Shown here: positions 53,611-61,818 of the stretch, piece after piece
Layout: each line of letters starts with the position of its first letter
Numbering within the stretch: the first letter of the stretch is position 1
Assembly (NCBI GenBank): GCA_022710485.1
Contig: JAKLGU010000009.1
Location: 1-64,000 of the forward strand
DNA from: Gemmatimonadota bacterium
GTDB lineage: Bacteria > Gemmatimonadota > Gemmatimonadetes > Gemmatimonadales > GWC2-71-9
Reading direction: 5' to 3'
DNA: 64,000 nucleotides
The notes under the pieces: generated by a model
The model's input: the letters and a program-made list of their open reading frames with translations, nothing else
What the model was told of the DNA's origin: nothing
Databases searched by the model: none
Program-made: the position numbers and the translations under genes

Positions 53611-54447
53611 ATGCGCTCCATCCACCTGCTTCCCGTCGCGCTGGTCGCCCTCGCCTGTGCAAAGGAACCGGCCCCCGTCGGGGCCCCCGCCGAGGCCACC
53701 CCGCAGCAGGTGACCATCACCGCGACGGACTTTGGCTACCAGTTGCCCTCCACCCCGATCCACGCCGGCCTCACGACCGTCACCCTCGTCAACAGCGGAC
53801 AGGAACTGCACCACATCCAGTTCTACCGCCTGACCGAGGGGAAGACACTCGCCGACCTGACCGAGGCGCTCAAGACCGAGGGTCCTCCCCCGGCGTGGGC
53901 CGTGAATGCCGGTGGACCGAACGCCGCGCTCCCCGGGAGCTCGGCGAACGCGACCCTCGTGCTCGAGCCGGGAACGTACGCGATGCTCTGCAGGATCCCC
54001 TCCCCTGACGGGAAGTCCCACCTGTCCAAGGGGATGATCCTCGGCATGGAGGTCCAGCCCACGACGGAACCCGTGGCGGCCCTGCCCGGCGGCGACATCC
54101 AGATGGGGTTGTTCGACTACGGCTTCTCCATGACCCCGCCTCCGACGGCCGGCACCCACACCTTCGTCGTCACCAACCAGGCGCAGCAGCCGCATGAGGT
54201 GGTGCTCGTCCGGCTCGAGGCGGGCCAGACGATGGAGCCTTGGACCGCATGGCTGAAGGGCGGGATGCAGGGGCCGCCTCCGGGCGTGCCGTTCGCCGGC
54301 ATTACCGACATCAATCCGGGGCAGGTCCAGAACTTCACGGCCGAGCTCGCGCCGGGCACGTACGGCCTGATCTGCTTCGTACCGGACGCCGGTGACGGAC
54401 AGCCCCACGTCTTTCACGGCATGTCCACGACCTTCACGGTCTCGTAA
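53611..54447 (+). CDS. Lipoprotein with two cupredoxin-like domains
   Basis: 278 residues. Signal with VALAC (Cys16) and two homologous cupredoxin-like domains in tandem: TTVTLVNSGQELHHIQFYRL..YAMLCRIPSPDGKSHLSKGM (about 50-145) and HTFVVTNQAQQPHEVVLVRL..YGLICFVPDAGDGQPHVFHGM (about 180-272). Each keeps a His, a Cys, a second His and a Met in the order of type-1 copper sites. It may bind one or two coppers as an electron carrier. AAAGGAGG before the ATG. Confidence 0.82.
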   Translation: MRSIHLLPVALVALACAKEPAPVGAPAEATPQQVTITATDFGYQLPSTPIHAGLTTVTLVNSGQELHHIQFYRLTEGKTLADLTEALKTEGPPPAWAVNAGGPNAALPGSSANATLVLEPGTYAMLCRIPSPDGKSHLSKGMILGMEVQPTTEPVAALPGGDIQMGLFDYGFSMTPPPTAGTHTFVVTNQAQQPHEVVLVRLEAGQTMEPWTAWLKGGMQGPPPGVPFAGITDINPGQVQNFTAELAPGTYGLICFVPDAGDGQPHVFHGMSTTFTVS

Positions 54448-54488
54448 CTGCTCGAGGGACCCTTTCCCCGCGGTTGCCGTAAAAGGGG

Positions 54489-55409
54489 ATGATGACACCG
54501 ACCCCTTCGATGTCCCGCGCCATCGCCCTGTCGGGAGCCTCCGGGCTCCTCGGCTCGGCGATGGCGCCCGCGCTGGCCGCCGCCGGTTGGCAGGTCAGGC
54601 CACTCGTACGCCGGACGCCCGGCCCAGGCGAAATCCGGTGGGATCCCGCCGCCGGCACCATCGACGCCTCGGCGCTGGCTGGCGTCAGCGCCGCCGTCCA
54701 CCTGGCGGGTGAGAGCATCGCCGAGGGCCGCTGGACCCCGGCCCGGAAGGCCCGGATTCGGAGCAGCAGGATCCTCGGCAGCCGACTCCTTTCCGAATCA
54801 CTGGCCCGCCTCCCCGTTCGACCGGACGTCCTGGTCTCCGCCTCGGCGGTCGGCATCTATGGCGACCGGGGCGACGAGCTGCTCGATGAGAACAGCCCGC
54901 TCGGCACCGACTTCCTCGCAGAGGTCGGCAAGGAATGGGAGGGGGCAACCGCGCCTGCGAGCGATGCCGGCATCCGGGTGGTCCACCTCAGGTTCGGCAT
55001 CATCCTGAGCAAGGAGGGCGGTGCGCTCCCGCGCATGGTCACGCCGTTCCAGCTCGGCGCCGGCGGCCCCATCGGGAACGGCCGCCAGTGGATGAGCTGG
55101 ATCGCGATCGACGATGCAGTGACGATCGTGCTCGAAGCGCTGCGGAACAAGGAGATGCGCGGCCCATTCAACGCCGTGGCGCCGGATCCTGTCCGCAACG
55201 CCGACTTCGCCGCCCGCCTGGGCGAAGTGCTGCACCGTCCCGCCCTCGTCCCCGCGCCGGCCTTCGCGCTCCGGCTCCTCTTCGGCGAAATGGCCGACGC
55301 AGCCCTCCTTGCCAGCCAGCGTGCCGTGCCCGCACGCCTGACCGCCCTCGGCTTTTCGTTCCGGCACCCCACCCTCGCCGAGGCACTCCGCACCGTCCTC
55401 GACCGCTGA
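54489..55409 (+). CDS. TIGR01777-type SDR epimerase (YfcH-like)
   Basis: 306 residues. Rossmann GASGLLGSAMA near the start, HLAGESIAEGRWTPARKARIRSSR, SASAVGIYGDRGDE (catalytic Tyr) and a C-terminal DUF1731-like region (PAFALRLLFGEMADAALLASQRAVP). Typical of the YfcH/TIGR01777 proteins, related to the cell-division inhibitor-like epimerases, biochemical role not established. Several start codons are possible (54489, 54492, 54510). Confidence 0.88.
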   Translation: MMTPTPSMSRAIALSGASGLLGSAMAPALAAAGWQVRPLVRRTPGPGEIRWDPAAGTIDASALAGVSAAVHLAGESIAEGRWTPARKARIRSSRILGSRLLSESLARLPVRPDVLVSASAVGIYGDRGDELLDENSPLGTDFLAEVGKEWEGATAPASDAGIRVVHLRFGIILSKEGGALPRMVTPFQLGAGGPIGNGRQWMSWIAIDDAVTIVLEALRNKEMRGPFNAVAPDPVRNADFAARLGEVLHRPALVPAPAFALRLLFGEMADAALLASQRAVPARLTALGFSFRHPTLAEALRTVLDR

Positions 55410-55418
55410 GCGCCGTGG

Positions 55419-55426
55419 TATCTTTG
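55419..55426 (+). promoter_or_regulatory. TATCTTTG element flush before queC
   Basis: TATCTTTG ends four bases before the queC ATG, matching the TAnnTTTG -7 box of Bacteroidota. Transcripts starting from it would be leaderless, which fits the lack of any ribosome site. Confidence 0.4.
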
Positions 55427-55430
55427 CGGG

Positions 55431-56123
55431 ATGCCATCCCAGCCGGCGGTCGTCCTCCTGAGCGGAGGGCTCGACTCCGCCACGACCCTCGCCATCGCCC
55501 GCGCCCAGGGTTTCTCGTGCCACGCCCTGAGCTTCCGGTACGGCCAGCGCCACGCCGCTGAACTCGCCAGCGCCCATGCCGTGGCAGCGCACCTCGGCGC
55601 CGCGGAGCACCGCGTCATCGAGATCGACCTGCGCGCCTTCGGCGGCTCCGCCCTGACCGCGGACCTGCCCGTTCCGAAGGACCGCGACGATGCGGCGCGC
55701 GCCGAGGGCATTCCGATCACCTACGTGCCGGCCCGCAACACGATCTTCCTTGCCTATGCGCTTGGTGCGGCCGAGGTCCTCGGCGCCACCGACATCTTCC
55801 TCGGCGTCAACGCCGTGGATTACAGTGGGTATCCCGACTGCCGGCCCGAGTTCGTGGAGGCGTTCGAGCGGCTGGCCAACGTCGCCACGAAGGCGGGGGT
55901 GGAAGGCCGGCGCATGACCATCCACGCCCCGCTGCTCGCCCTGACCAAGCGCGACATTATCGCCCGGGGCCTCGAACTCGGCGTCGACTTCGGAATGACC
56001 CTGAGCTGCTATGATCCGGCACCGGGGGGCGTCTCGTGCGGCCGGTGCGATGCCTGCCTGCTGCGGCTCGAGGGGTTCCGGCAGCTCGGCCGTCCCGATC
56101 CGGCCAGGTACGCGGCACGATGA
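55431..56123 (+). CDS. queC: 7-cyano-7-deazaguanine synthase QueC
   Basis: 230 residues. ATP-PPase loop SGGLDS (11-16), [13 protein letters not shown], and a C-terminal zinc site from C193, C203, C206 and C209 (CGRCDACLL). Makes preQ0 from 7-carboxy-7-deazaguanine. Its stop overlaps queE (ATGA), a natural pathway pair. Confidence 0.95.
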   Translation: MPSQPAVVLLSGGLDSATTLAIARAQGFSCHALSFRYGQRHAAELASAHAVAAHLGAAEHRVIEIDLRAFGGSALTADLPVPKDRDDAARAEGIPITYVPARNTIFLAYALGAAEVLGATDIFLGVNAVDYSGYPDCRPEFVEAFERLANVATKAGVEGRRMTIHAPLLALTKRDIIARGLELGVDFGMTLSCYDPAPGGVSCGRCDACLLRLEGFRQLGRPDPARYAAR

Positions 56124-56755
56124 GCTACGCCGTCAAGGAAATCTTCTACACCCTGCAGGGCGAGGGCGCCCACGCCGGGCGGCCGGCGGTGTTCTGCCGC
56201 TTTGCCGGCTGCAATCTCTGGAGCGGCCGCGAGGCCGACCGGGCCGAGGCGACCTGCACCTTCTGCGACACGGAGTTCGTGGGCACCGACGGACCGGGCG
56301 GCGGGCGTTTCGCGACGGCCGCCGACCTCGCCGCCGCCGTGGCCTCGGCGTGGCCGCACGCCGGCCAGGGAACCCCGTATGTCGTCTGCACCGGCGGCGA
56401 GCCGCTCCTCCAACTCGACGAAGCGGCGGTCCAGGCACTCCATGCCGCGGGCTTCGAGGTGGCCGTGGAAACGAACGGTACCCAGCCCGCCCCCAGGGGC
56501 ATCGACTGGATCTGCGTGAGCCCGAAGGCCGGGGCGCCGCTCCGGCTCACCTCCGGGAACGAGTTGAAGCTGGTCTATCCCCAGGCGGACGCGCCCCCCG
56601 AAGGGTTCGCCGACCTGGACTTCCAACACCGATTCCTGCAGCCGATGGACGGACCCGACCTCCGCGAGAACACTGCCGCGGCCGCGGCCTACTGCCTGGC
56701 GCATCCGGCGTGGCGCCTCAGCCTGCAGACGCATAAACTGATTGGGCTACCCTGA
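56120..56755 (+). CDS. queE: 7-carboxy-7-deazaguanine synthase QueE (radical SAM)
   Basis: 211 residues. The radical-SAM cluster motif is the QueE special form C31-x14-C46-x2-C49, with [19 protein letters not shown] before it and TGGEPLLQ after it. Converts CPH4 to 7-carboxy-7-deazaguanine. It overlaps queC by four bases. QueD and GTP cyclohydrolase are not in the window. Confidence 0.94.
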   Translation: MSYAVKEIFYTLQGEGAHAGRPAVFCRFAGCNLWSGREADRAEATCTFCDTEFVGTDGPGGGRFATAADLAAAVASAWPHAGQGTPYVVCTGGEPLLQLDEAAVQALHAAGFEVAVETNGTQPAPRGIDWICVSPKAGAPLRLTSGNELKLVYPQADAPPEGFADLDFQHRFLQPMDGPDLRENTAAAAAYCLAHPAWRLSLQTHKLIGLP

Positions 56756-56773
56756 CTCACATCGATCGGCGCC

Positions 56774-57382
56774 ATGCACGGATACTCTGACCGCATCAAC
56801 CACGCGCTGGCCTTCGCGGCCAAGTACTATGGGACCGCCGAGGGGCCGGAACGGACCATGGCGTACCTGGCGCACCCTGCCAACATCGCGATCATCCTCG
56901 CGCGCTACGGGTGCGAGGACCTGACGGTGGTGGCGGGGATCCTGCACCGGGTGCTGGAGGAAGCGGCGCCCCGCGAACGGGAAGAGCTGGAGGCGAAGGT
57001 CCTCGAGAAGTTCGGTCCGGTGGTCCTGGCCACCGCCTGCGAGGTGCTCGAGCCGCGGCATGACGCGCTCGGCCGGCTCCGCGCCTGGCGTACCTGCAAG
57101 CGGGAGTTCCTCATCCAGATCGCCGACGCGGAGCCGCGCGGTCTCGACATCTGCGCCGCGGACGAACTGCACAACTGCGGCGCGGCCATCCGCGTGGTCC
57201 GCCGACTCGGCGCGGAATACCTCCACGCCGCCCCCGACGCCTCTCCTGCCGACACGCTCTGGTGGTACGGCGCCATTACCGACCACCTCGACTCGCGCCG
57301 CGAATGGCGGAACCGCGCGATGCTCGAGGAATTGCAGGCCATGACCCGCGAACTCGCCGTCCTCCTGCAGCTCGAACGCTGA
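56774..57382 (+). CDS. HD-domain protein of RelA/SpoT hydrolase type, probably degenerate
   Basis: 202 residues shaped like the (p)ppGpp hydrolase domain: HALAFAAKYYG, YLAHPANIAIILARYG, ILHRVLEE and ADELHN. In active enzymes the third motif is HD-x-x-ED. Here it reads H58-R59-V-L-E62-E63, so the metal-binding Asp of HD is Arg and the ED is EE. Loss of hydrolysis is likely, though binding could remain. The gene is 18 bases after queE and 56 before the cyclase. Confidence 0.8.
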   Translation: MHGYSDRINHALAFAAKYYGTAEGPERTMAYLAHPANIAIILARYGCEDLTVVAGILHRVLEEAAPREREELEAKVLEKFGPVVLATACEVLEPRHDALGRLRAWRTCKREFLIQIADAEPRGLDICAADELHNCGAAIRVVRRLGAEYLHAAPDASPADTLWWYGAITDHLDSRREWRNRAMLEELQAMTRELAVLLQLER

Positions 57383-57403
57383 CCGTTCGGCAGCCACGCC
57401 GCG

Positions 57404-57433
57404 TTGGCGGCGGGGCCGCTCTCCCGGTATAAT
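57404..57433 (+). promoter_or_regulatory. Promoter of the diguanylate cyclase, probably leaderless
   Basis: TTGGCG (57404-57409), 18-bp spacer, perfect TATAAT (57428-57433). The ATG at 57439 begins five bases after the -10 box, at the expected start of transcription, and no ribosome site is present. Confidence 0.6.
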
Positions 57434-57438
57434 TGACC

Positions 57439-58776
57439 ATGGATCACCCCGTGGCCGCCTCCGCGATCGGCAACCTCCCCAGCGCCTTCGCGGCAGCCTG
57501 CCGGCTGTCCCGCAACGACGCGGAGCTCTTCGAACGCTGCCGCGAGGCGCTCGTCGGACGGTTCAACTCCCCCGCCATCTGGTTCGACATCACGACGCCG
57601 CTCGGCGCCGCCCCGCGCGTCGGACCGGCCCAGATGGACGACGGGGCCGTCGCGGTCGCCCGGATTCGGAGCGGTGAAACGGAGGTCGTCATCACCGCGG
57701 GCGCCGAGGTGGCCGACGCCTTGCGGAGCGTCGCGCTCCCCCTGGCGCACGGCCTCTCGGTGGTGGCGGAGCTGCGCAGCGTGCTCATGGAGCGCCAGGC
57801 CGCGCTCGACGACGCCACCTTCCAGCTCCGCGCGCTCCGGCAGGTGGCCCGCCTCCTCAGTTCCGTGCATTCGTCCGCGGAAACCGAGCAGCTGATCCTC
57901 GACTTCATGGCCGAGGTGTTCTTTACCTGGTGGGCCTGCCTCCTCAGGCCGGTCGGGGACGCCTACGAGCCGCGGATCTTCCGCTCGCTCGACGACCGCA
58001 TCCGGCCGGGGCCGATCGTTCGGGCCCTGCTCGACACGGTGCTGCCGGCGGGCGCCGGCGCCACGGGCGGACGAGAAATCGCCGTGGCCGCGCTGGCGCC
58101 GCCGACGACCGAGCTGGTGGTGCCGCTCGACGCCGGCACCGAGCGGCTGGCCGTCCTCCTGCTCGGCCCTCGGCTCAACGAGCACCGCTACGGTCCGGCG
58201 GAGCTCGACCTCGCCGGCACGCTCTCCTTCGCGGCGGCGATCGCGCTCAAGAACGCCCACCTCGTGGAGCAGCTGCAGACCGCCGCCAACACCGACGAAC
58301 TGACCGCGCTCCTCAACCGGCGCGCGCTGGAAGAGCGGCTCGGTGCCGAGCTTGCACGCTCCACCCGGCACCAGCTCGACACCACGATCATCCTCCTCGA
58401 CGTCGACAACTTCAAGCTGGTCAACGACAGCGGCGGCCACGCCGCGGGCGACGAGCTGCTCCGCGGCGTCGGGCGGCTCCTGAAGGAGCAGTGCCGGCAG
58501 CCGGACGTCGTCGGACGCCTCGGGGGCGACGAGTTCCTCGTGATGCTCCCGATGACCTCCCCCCGGGAGGCGATGGTCCTCGTGGGGCGCGTGCAGGCCG
58601 GACTCAAGGCGCTGGCGCACCTCGGGCAGGGGCACGCCGTCGCCGCCAGCATCGGCGTCGCCGCCGCGCCCCGCCATGGGACGACGGTCAACAGCCTGAT
58701 GGCCGCCGCCGACGCCGCGATGTACAAGGCCAAGCGGGCCGGCGGCAGCCGCGCCGAGGTCGCCGGAGAATTCTGA
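57439..58776 (+). CDS. Diguanylate cyclase with GAF-like sensory part
   Basis: 445 residues. The N-terminal half looks GAF-like (about 150-280: LLSSVHSSAETEQLILDFMAEVFFTWWACLL..). The C-terminal GGDEF domain has TDELTALLNRRALEERL, the active GGDEF in VGRLGGDEFLVML and the inhibitory I-site RQPD five residues before it. Makes c-di-GMP with feedback control. No signal peptide; cytosolic. Confidence 0.9.
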   Translation: MDHPVAASAIGNLPSAFAAACRLSRNDAELFERCREALVGRFNSPAIWFDITTPLGAAPRVGPAQMDDGAVAVARIRSGETEVVITAGAEVADALRSVALPLAHGLSVVAELRSVLMERQAALDDATFQLRALRQVARLLSSVHSSAETEQLILDFMAEVFFTWWACLLRPVGDAYEPRIFRSLDDRIRPGPIVRALLDTVLPAGAGATGGREIAVAALAPPTTELVVPLDAGTERLAVLLLGPRLNEHRYGPAELDLAGTLSFAAAIALKNAHLVEQLQTAANTDELTALLNRRALEERLGAELARSTRHQLDTTIILLDVDNFKLVNDSGGHAAGDELLRGVGRLLKEQCRQPDVVGRLGGDEFLVMLPMTSPREAMVLVGRVQAGLKALAHLGQGHAVAASIGVAAAPRHGTTVNSLMAAADAAMYKAKRAGGSRAEVAGEF

Positions 58777-58793
58777 CCTGCCGGGAGCCCCCC

Positions 58794-59336
58794 ATGTCTG
58801 ACCCCGAATTCCTCCTGCTCGGCGACGCGCTCTGGATCGACTTCATCAACACCGCTCGCGGCCGGGAGGCGGACCCTCCCGACCGGATCCCGGAGCCTCC
58901 CGCCTACCACCGCTGGACCAAGGCGCAAAAGCTCGCGTCGGACGCGGACGAGGTGCCCTGGGCGGATGTCCTCGACTTCCGGACTCGTCTCCTGACCGTC
59001 GCCTCGGCGCTTGCCGAGGAGCGGCAGCCCCCTTCCTCCGCCATCCACGAGATCAACCGGCTGCTCGCGCGCACGGAGGGTCATCACCAGCTGACCCGCG
59101 TGGGCGGCGCGTGGCAGCTGGCCTTCTCCCCGCTCAGGCCCGCGACCGCGCTCGAGGCGATCGCGGGAAGCGCCGCCAGGACGCTCGCCGACCCAGATGT
59201 CCTGGTCCGGCGCTGCCGCGCGGAGCCGTGCTCCCTCTTCTTCGTCGACCGGTCGCCCGGGCTCTCCCGCACCTGGTGCAGCGCCGAACCGGCGGCGCAT
59301 CCGGTGCGCGTCGACCGACGCCGGGCCTTCCGCTGA
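58794..59336 (+). CDS. ABATE/CGNR-type regulator with altered zinc finger
   Basis: 180 residues. N-terminal ABATE domain with ALWIDFINT. C-terminal finger keeps C141, C146 and C162 (CRAEPC...TWC) but the family's CGNR signature is replaced by SAEPAAHPVRV, so the fourth Cys is missing. Normal members are DNA-binding regulators. Zinc binding and DNA contact may be changed here. GGGAG seven bases before the ATG; 17 bases after the cyclase. Confidence 0.82.
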   Translation: MSDPEFLLLGDALWIDFINTARGREADPPDRIPEPPAYHRWTKAQKLASDADEVPWADVLDFRTRLLTVASALAEERQPPSSAIHEINRLLARTEGHHQLTRVGGAWQLAFSPLRPATALEAIAGSAARTLADPDVLVRRCRAEPCSLFFVDRSPGLSRTWCSAEPAAHPVRVDRRRAFR

Positions 59337-59352
59337 CCCGCAACCACGTTCC

Positions 59353-61116
59353 ATGTCGCTGACCGATCCCGGCCTCTACGCCGAGCGCACGCAGGCCATC
59401 CTGGGCCACCGGTACCGCCTCGAGCAGATGGTGGCGGCCTCCCGGGAGCGGGTGCTCTTCAACGCGTACGACCTGACGCTGAAGCGGCGCGTGAGCCTGC
59501 GCGTCAATTTCTACCCGGACAGTTCGGTGCGCGGCTGGTTCCTCCGCGAAGCGGAGGCGCTGGGGCAGCTCGACCACCCCGCCATCCGGCACGTCTACGA
59601 CGCCGGCGTCATCGGCGACATCGCGTACCGTGCCGGCAGCTGGATCGACGGCGAGAGCGCGCTGGACGCGGTCCAGCGGAGCCCGCGACCGATTCCGACC
59701 GTCCATGGCCTGGCCCGCGACATCCTGGCGGCGCTCGACCACGCCCACAGCCGCGGCATCATGGTCCGGCGGATCGTCCCGGCCTCCCTGCTCCTCGGGC
59801 CGACGGGGCGCGGCACGGTCACCGACCTGCGCTACTGCAGCTACACCCTGGCCAGCATCCCGGCCGGCCACGTGCCGACCGGCCTCGAGTTCATGGCCCC
59901 CGAGGTGCGGGATGGCGCGCGTGGCGACCCGGCGAGCGACGTCTTCACCGCCGGCGCCATTCTCTACTACACGATCACCGGCCGGGAACCGCCGATGGAC
60001 CCGCGCAAGACGGAGCGGCCGTCGCTGCTCCGCCCGACCTGCCCGAAGGCCCTCGACCGGATCCTCCTGCGCGCGCTGCGCGAGGCGCCCGACGACCGGT
60101 ACCTCACGCCCGCCGAGATGCTCGAGGACTTCGCCTCCGATGCCGGCACCTACGAGAGCCCGGCAGTGTCCCCCGGCGAGATCGCGACGAGCCAGGACAC
60201 CGAGCACTGGGAAAAGCGCCTCCGCCGCGCCCTCGGCGACGACTACGAACTCTTCGAGGCCCTCGGCGCAGGCGGATTCGGCCGGGTGTACCGCGTGCGG
60301 GACCTGCACCTCGAGCGCGAGGTCGCGCTGAAGGTGCTCCACCCGTACCTCACCGCCGAGCCACCGGTGGTGGAGCGCTTCCGGCGCGAGGCCCAGCTCG
60401 CCGCACGGCTGCACCACCCGAACATCGTGGACATCTACGACATCGCAGGCCGGGCGGGGCTGCTCTGGTACACGATGGAATACGTGAAGGGCCCGAACCT
60501 GGCCCAGCTCGTGGAGCGGGAAGGCCCGCTCCCGCTGGACCTGGTGCTGCAGATGCTCCACCAGGCGCTGCTCGCGCTCGCCCACGCCCACGGCGCCGGG
60601 CTGGTGCACCGGGACATCAAGCCGGAAAACCTCCTGCTCGCGCCCGACGGCACCCTCCGGATCACCGACTTCGGCCTGGCGCTGGCGCTCCGGGGCGAGG
60701 GACGGTTCGGCGGCGCCACCAGCCAGAGCGGCACCCCGCAGTTCGCCAGCCCGGAACAGCTCCTCGGCGAGCGGGTGGACCAGCGCAGCGACTTCTACAG
60801 CCTGGCCGCCGTGGCGTACTTCATCCTGCTGGGCGAGACCCCCTTCCCCGGCGGCACGCCGGAACAGATCCTCGCCCGGCAGACCGCCGACCGGTTCCCG
60901 GCGCTGCATGCACGCCGGTCAGACGTGCCGCCAGCGCTCGAAAGCGTCCTGCAGCGCGCCCTCCGAAACGAGGTCGAGGCACGGTATCCGTCCGCCGCCG
61001 AGTTCCTGCAGGCGCTCCAGCGGGCCATGGGACGGAAAGTGCGGGAGCGCAGCGGCGAATGGGCCCGCGCGGCGGCGCGCTGGTGGCGCGGGAGCGGCCC
61101 GCCGGACTCCACTTGA
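59353..61116 (+). CDS. Pseudokinase-kinase fusion (Ser/Thr)
   Basis: 587 residues with two kinase folds. N-terminal fold (about 15-265): the Gly loop is VAASRERVLF, Lys of VAIK is Arg50 (VSLR), HRDxKPxN is MVRRIVPAS (Asp lost at R140) and DFG is DLR (158-160), so it should be inactive. C-terminal fold (about 298-565): GAGGFGRVY (305-313), K327, HRDIKPEN (419-426), DFG (439-441) and SPEQ, so active. No membrane helix is seen. The pseudokinase may regulate or scaffold the active half. Confidence 0.9.
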   Translation: MSLTDPGLYAERTQAILGHRYRLEQMVAASRERVLFNAYDLTLKRRVSLRVNFYPDSSVRGWFLREAEALGQLDHPAIRHVYDAGVIGDIAYRAGSWIDGESALDAVQRSPRPIPTVHGLARDILAALDHAHSRGIMVRRIVPASLLLGPTGRGTVTDLRYCSYTLASIPAGHVPTGLEFMAPEVRDGARGDPASDVFTAGAILYYTITGREPPMDPRKTERPSLLRPTCPKALDRILLRALREAPDDRYLTPAEMLEDFASDAGTYESPAVSPGEIATSQDTEHWEKRLRRALGDDYELFEALGAGGFGRVYRVRDLHLEREVALKVLHPYLTAEPPVVERFRREAQLAARLHHPNIVDIYDIAGRAGLLWYTMEYVKGPNLAQLVEREGPLPLDLVLQMLHQALLALAHAHGAGLVHRDIKPENLLLAPDGTLRITDFGLALALRGEGRFGGATSQSGTPQFASPEQLLGERVDQRSDFYSLAAVAYFILLGETPFPGGTPEQILARQTADRFPALHARRSDVPPALESVLQRALRNEVEARYPSAAEFLQALQRAMGRKVRERSGEWARAAARWWRGSGPPDST

Positions 61117-61216
61117 CTTGCCAGGGCGTTGACGGGAAATTGTCCGGGCCACACCGGCAATCCGCCCGGGACATCCCGTCCGGGCGCATGGACACACCAC
61201 ACTGGAGTTTGGACTC

Positions 61217-61426
61217 ATGGCACGCACAACCGGCACCGTGAAGTGGTTCAACGACGCGAAGGGCTTCGGCTTCATCACCCCTGAAGGCGGCGAAAAGGAC
61301 TGCTTCGTCCATCACACGGCCATCTCGGCTGAAGGCTTCCGCAGCCTCGCCGAAGGCGACAAGGTCGAATTCGACATCGTGCAGGGCGCCAAGGGTCCGG
61401 CGGCGGAGAACGTCGTCAAGGTGTGA
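61217..61426 (+). CDS. Cold-shock family RNA-binding protein
   Basis: 69 residues, single CSD fold: [19 protein letters not shown] (RNP1 region) and DCFVHHTAI (RNP2). RNA chaperone. A 100-base untranslated stretch precedes it, which could hold a cold-responsive leader, but I see no defined structure. Ends in a strong terminator. Confidence 0.95.
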   Translation: MARTTGTVKWFNDAKGFGFITPEGGEKDCFVHHTAISAEGFRSLAEGDKVEFDIVQGAKGPAAENVVKV

Positions 61427-61449
61427 CGCTCGGCAGGTGTCAAAACGTC

Positions 61450-61478
61450 AGCGGGCCGCTCCATCGGAGCGGCCCGCT
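61450..61478. terminator. Hairpin terminator between csp and infA
   Basis: Perfect 13-bp stem AGCGGGCCGCTCC / GGAGCGGCCCGCT with a 3-base loop, between convergent genes, usable from both sides. Confidence 0.88.
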
Positions 61479-61500
61479 TCGTATATCCCCACAGATGGCG

Positions 61501-61719
61501 CTACTTGTGGCGGTAGGTGACCCGGCCCCGGGTGAGGTCGTAGGGCGAGAGGACGACGCTGACCCGGTCTCCCTCGAGCACCCGGATCTTGAACTTGCTC
61601 ATCTTGCCGGCGGCGTACGCCAGGATCGAGTGTCCGTTCTCCAGCAACACACGGTAGTTCCGGTCGGGCAGGACTTCCGTCACCACCCCTTCCATCTCGA
61701 TGCCTTCTTCTTTCGCCAT
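61501..61719 (-). CDS. infA: Translation initiation factor IF-1
   Basis: 72 residues, the exact family length: [67 protein letters not shown]-fold that blocks the ribosomal A site. It stands alone here and not in a ribosomal-protein operon. The frame is open upstream (with a CPYCG motif), but the normal length favours the ATG at 61719. Confidence 0.94.
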   Translation of the reverse strand: MAKEEGIEMEGVVTEVLPDRNYRVLLENGHSILAYAAGKMSKFKIRVLEGDRVSVVLSPYDLTRGRVTYRHK

Positions 61720-61775
61720 CCAGGCCACTCCACAGTAGGGACACACCGCGGCCGGACGTCCGGGCCGCTCCAGCA

Positions 61776-61798
61776 CCGCGGGGAATCTTGCCCCGCGG
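61776..61798 (-). terminator. Hairpin after the M3 peptidase gene
   Basis: 8-bp perfect stem CCGCGGGG / CCCCGCGG with a 7-base loop, 20 bases past the M3 stop on the minus strand. No T-tract. Confidence 0.5.
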
Positions 61799-61818
61799 AC
61801 GCCATTAAGCAACAGGGA

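Noticed and set aside
61117..61216. Promoter for the cold-shock gene from TTGACT or TTGACG
   Set aside because: No acceptable -10 box at 16 to 18 bases from either.
61720..61812. N-terminal extension of IF-1 with a CPYCG motif
   Set aside because: IF-1 is normally about 72 residues and the extension is Arg/Pro/Val-rich and covers a hairpin region; likely chance.
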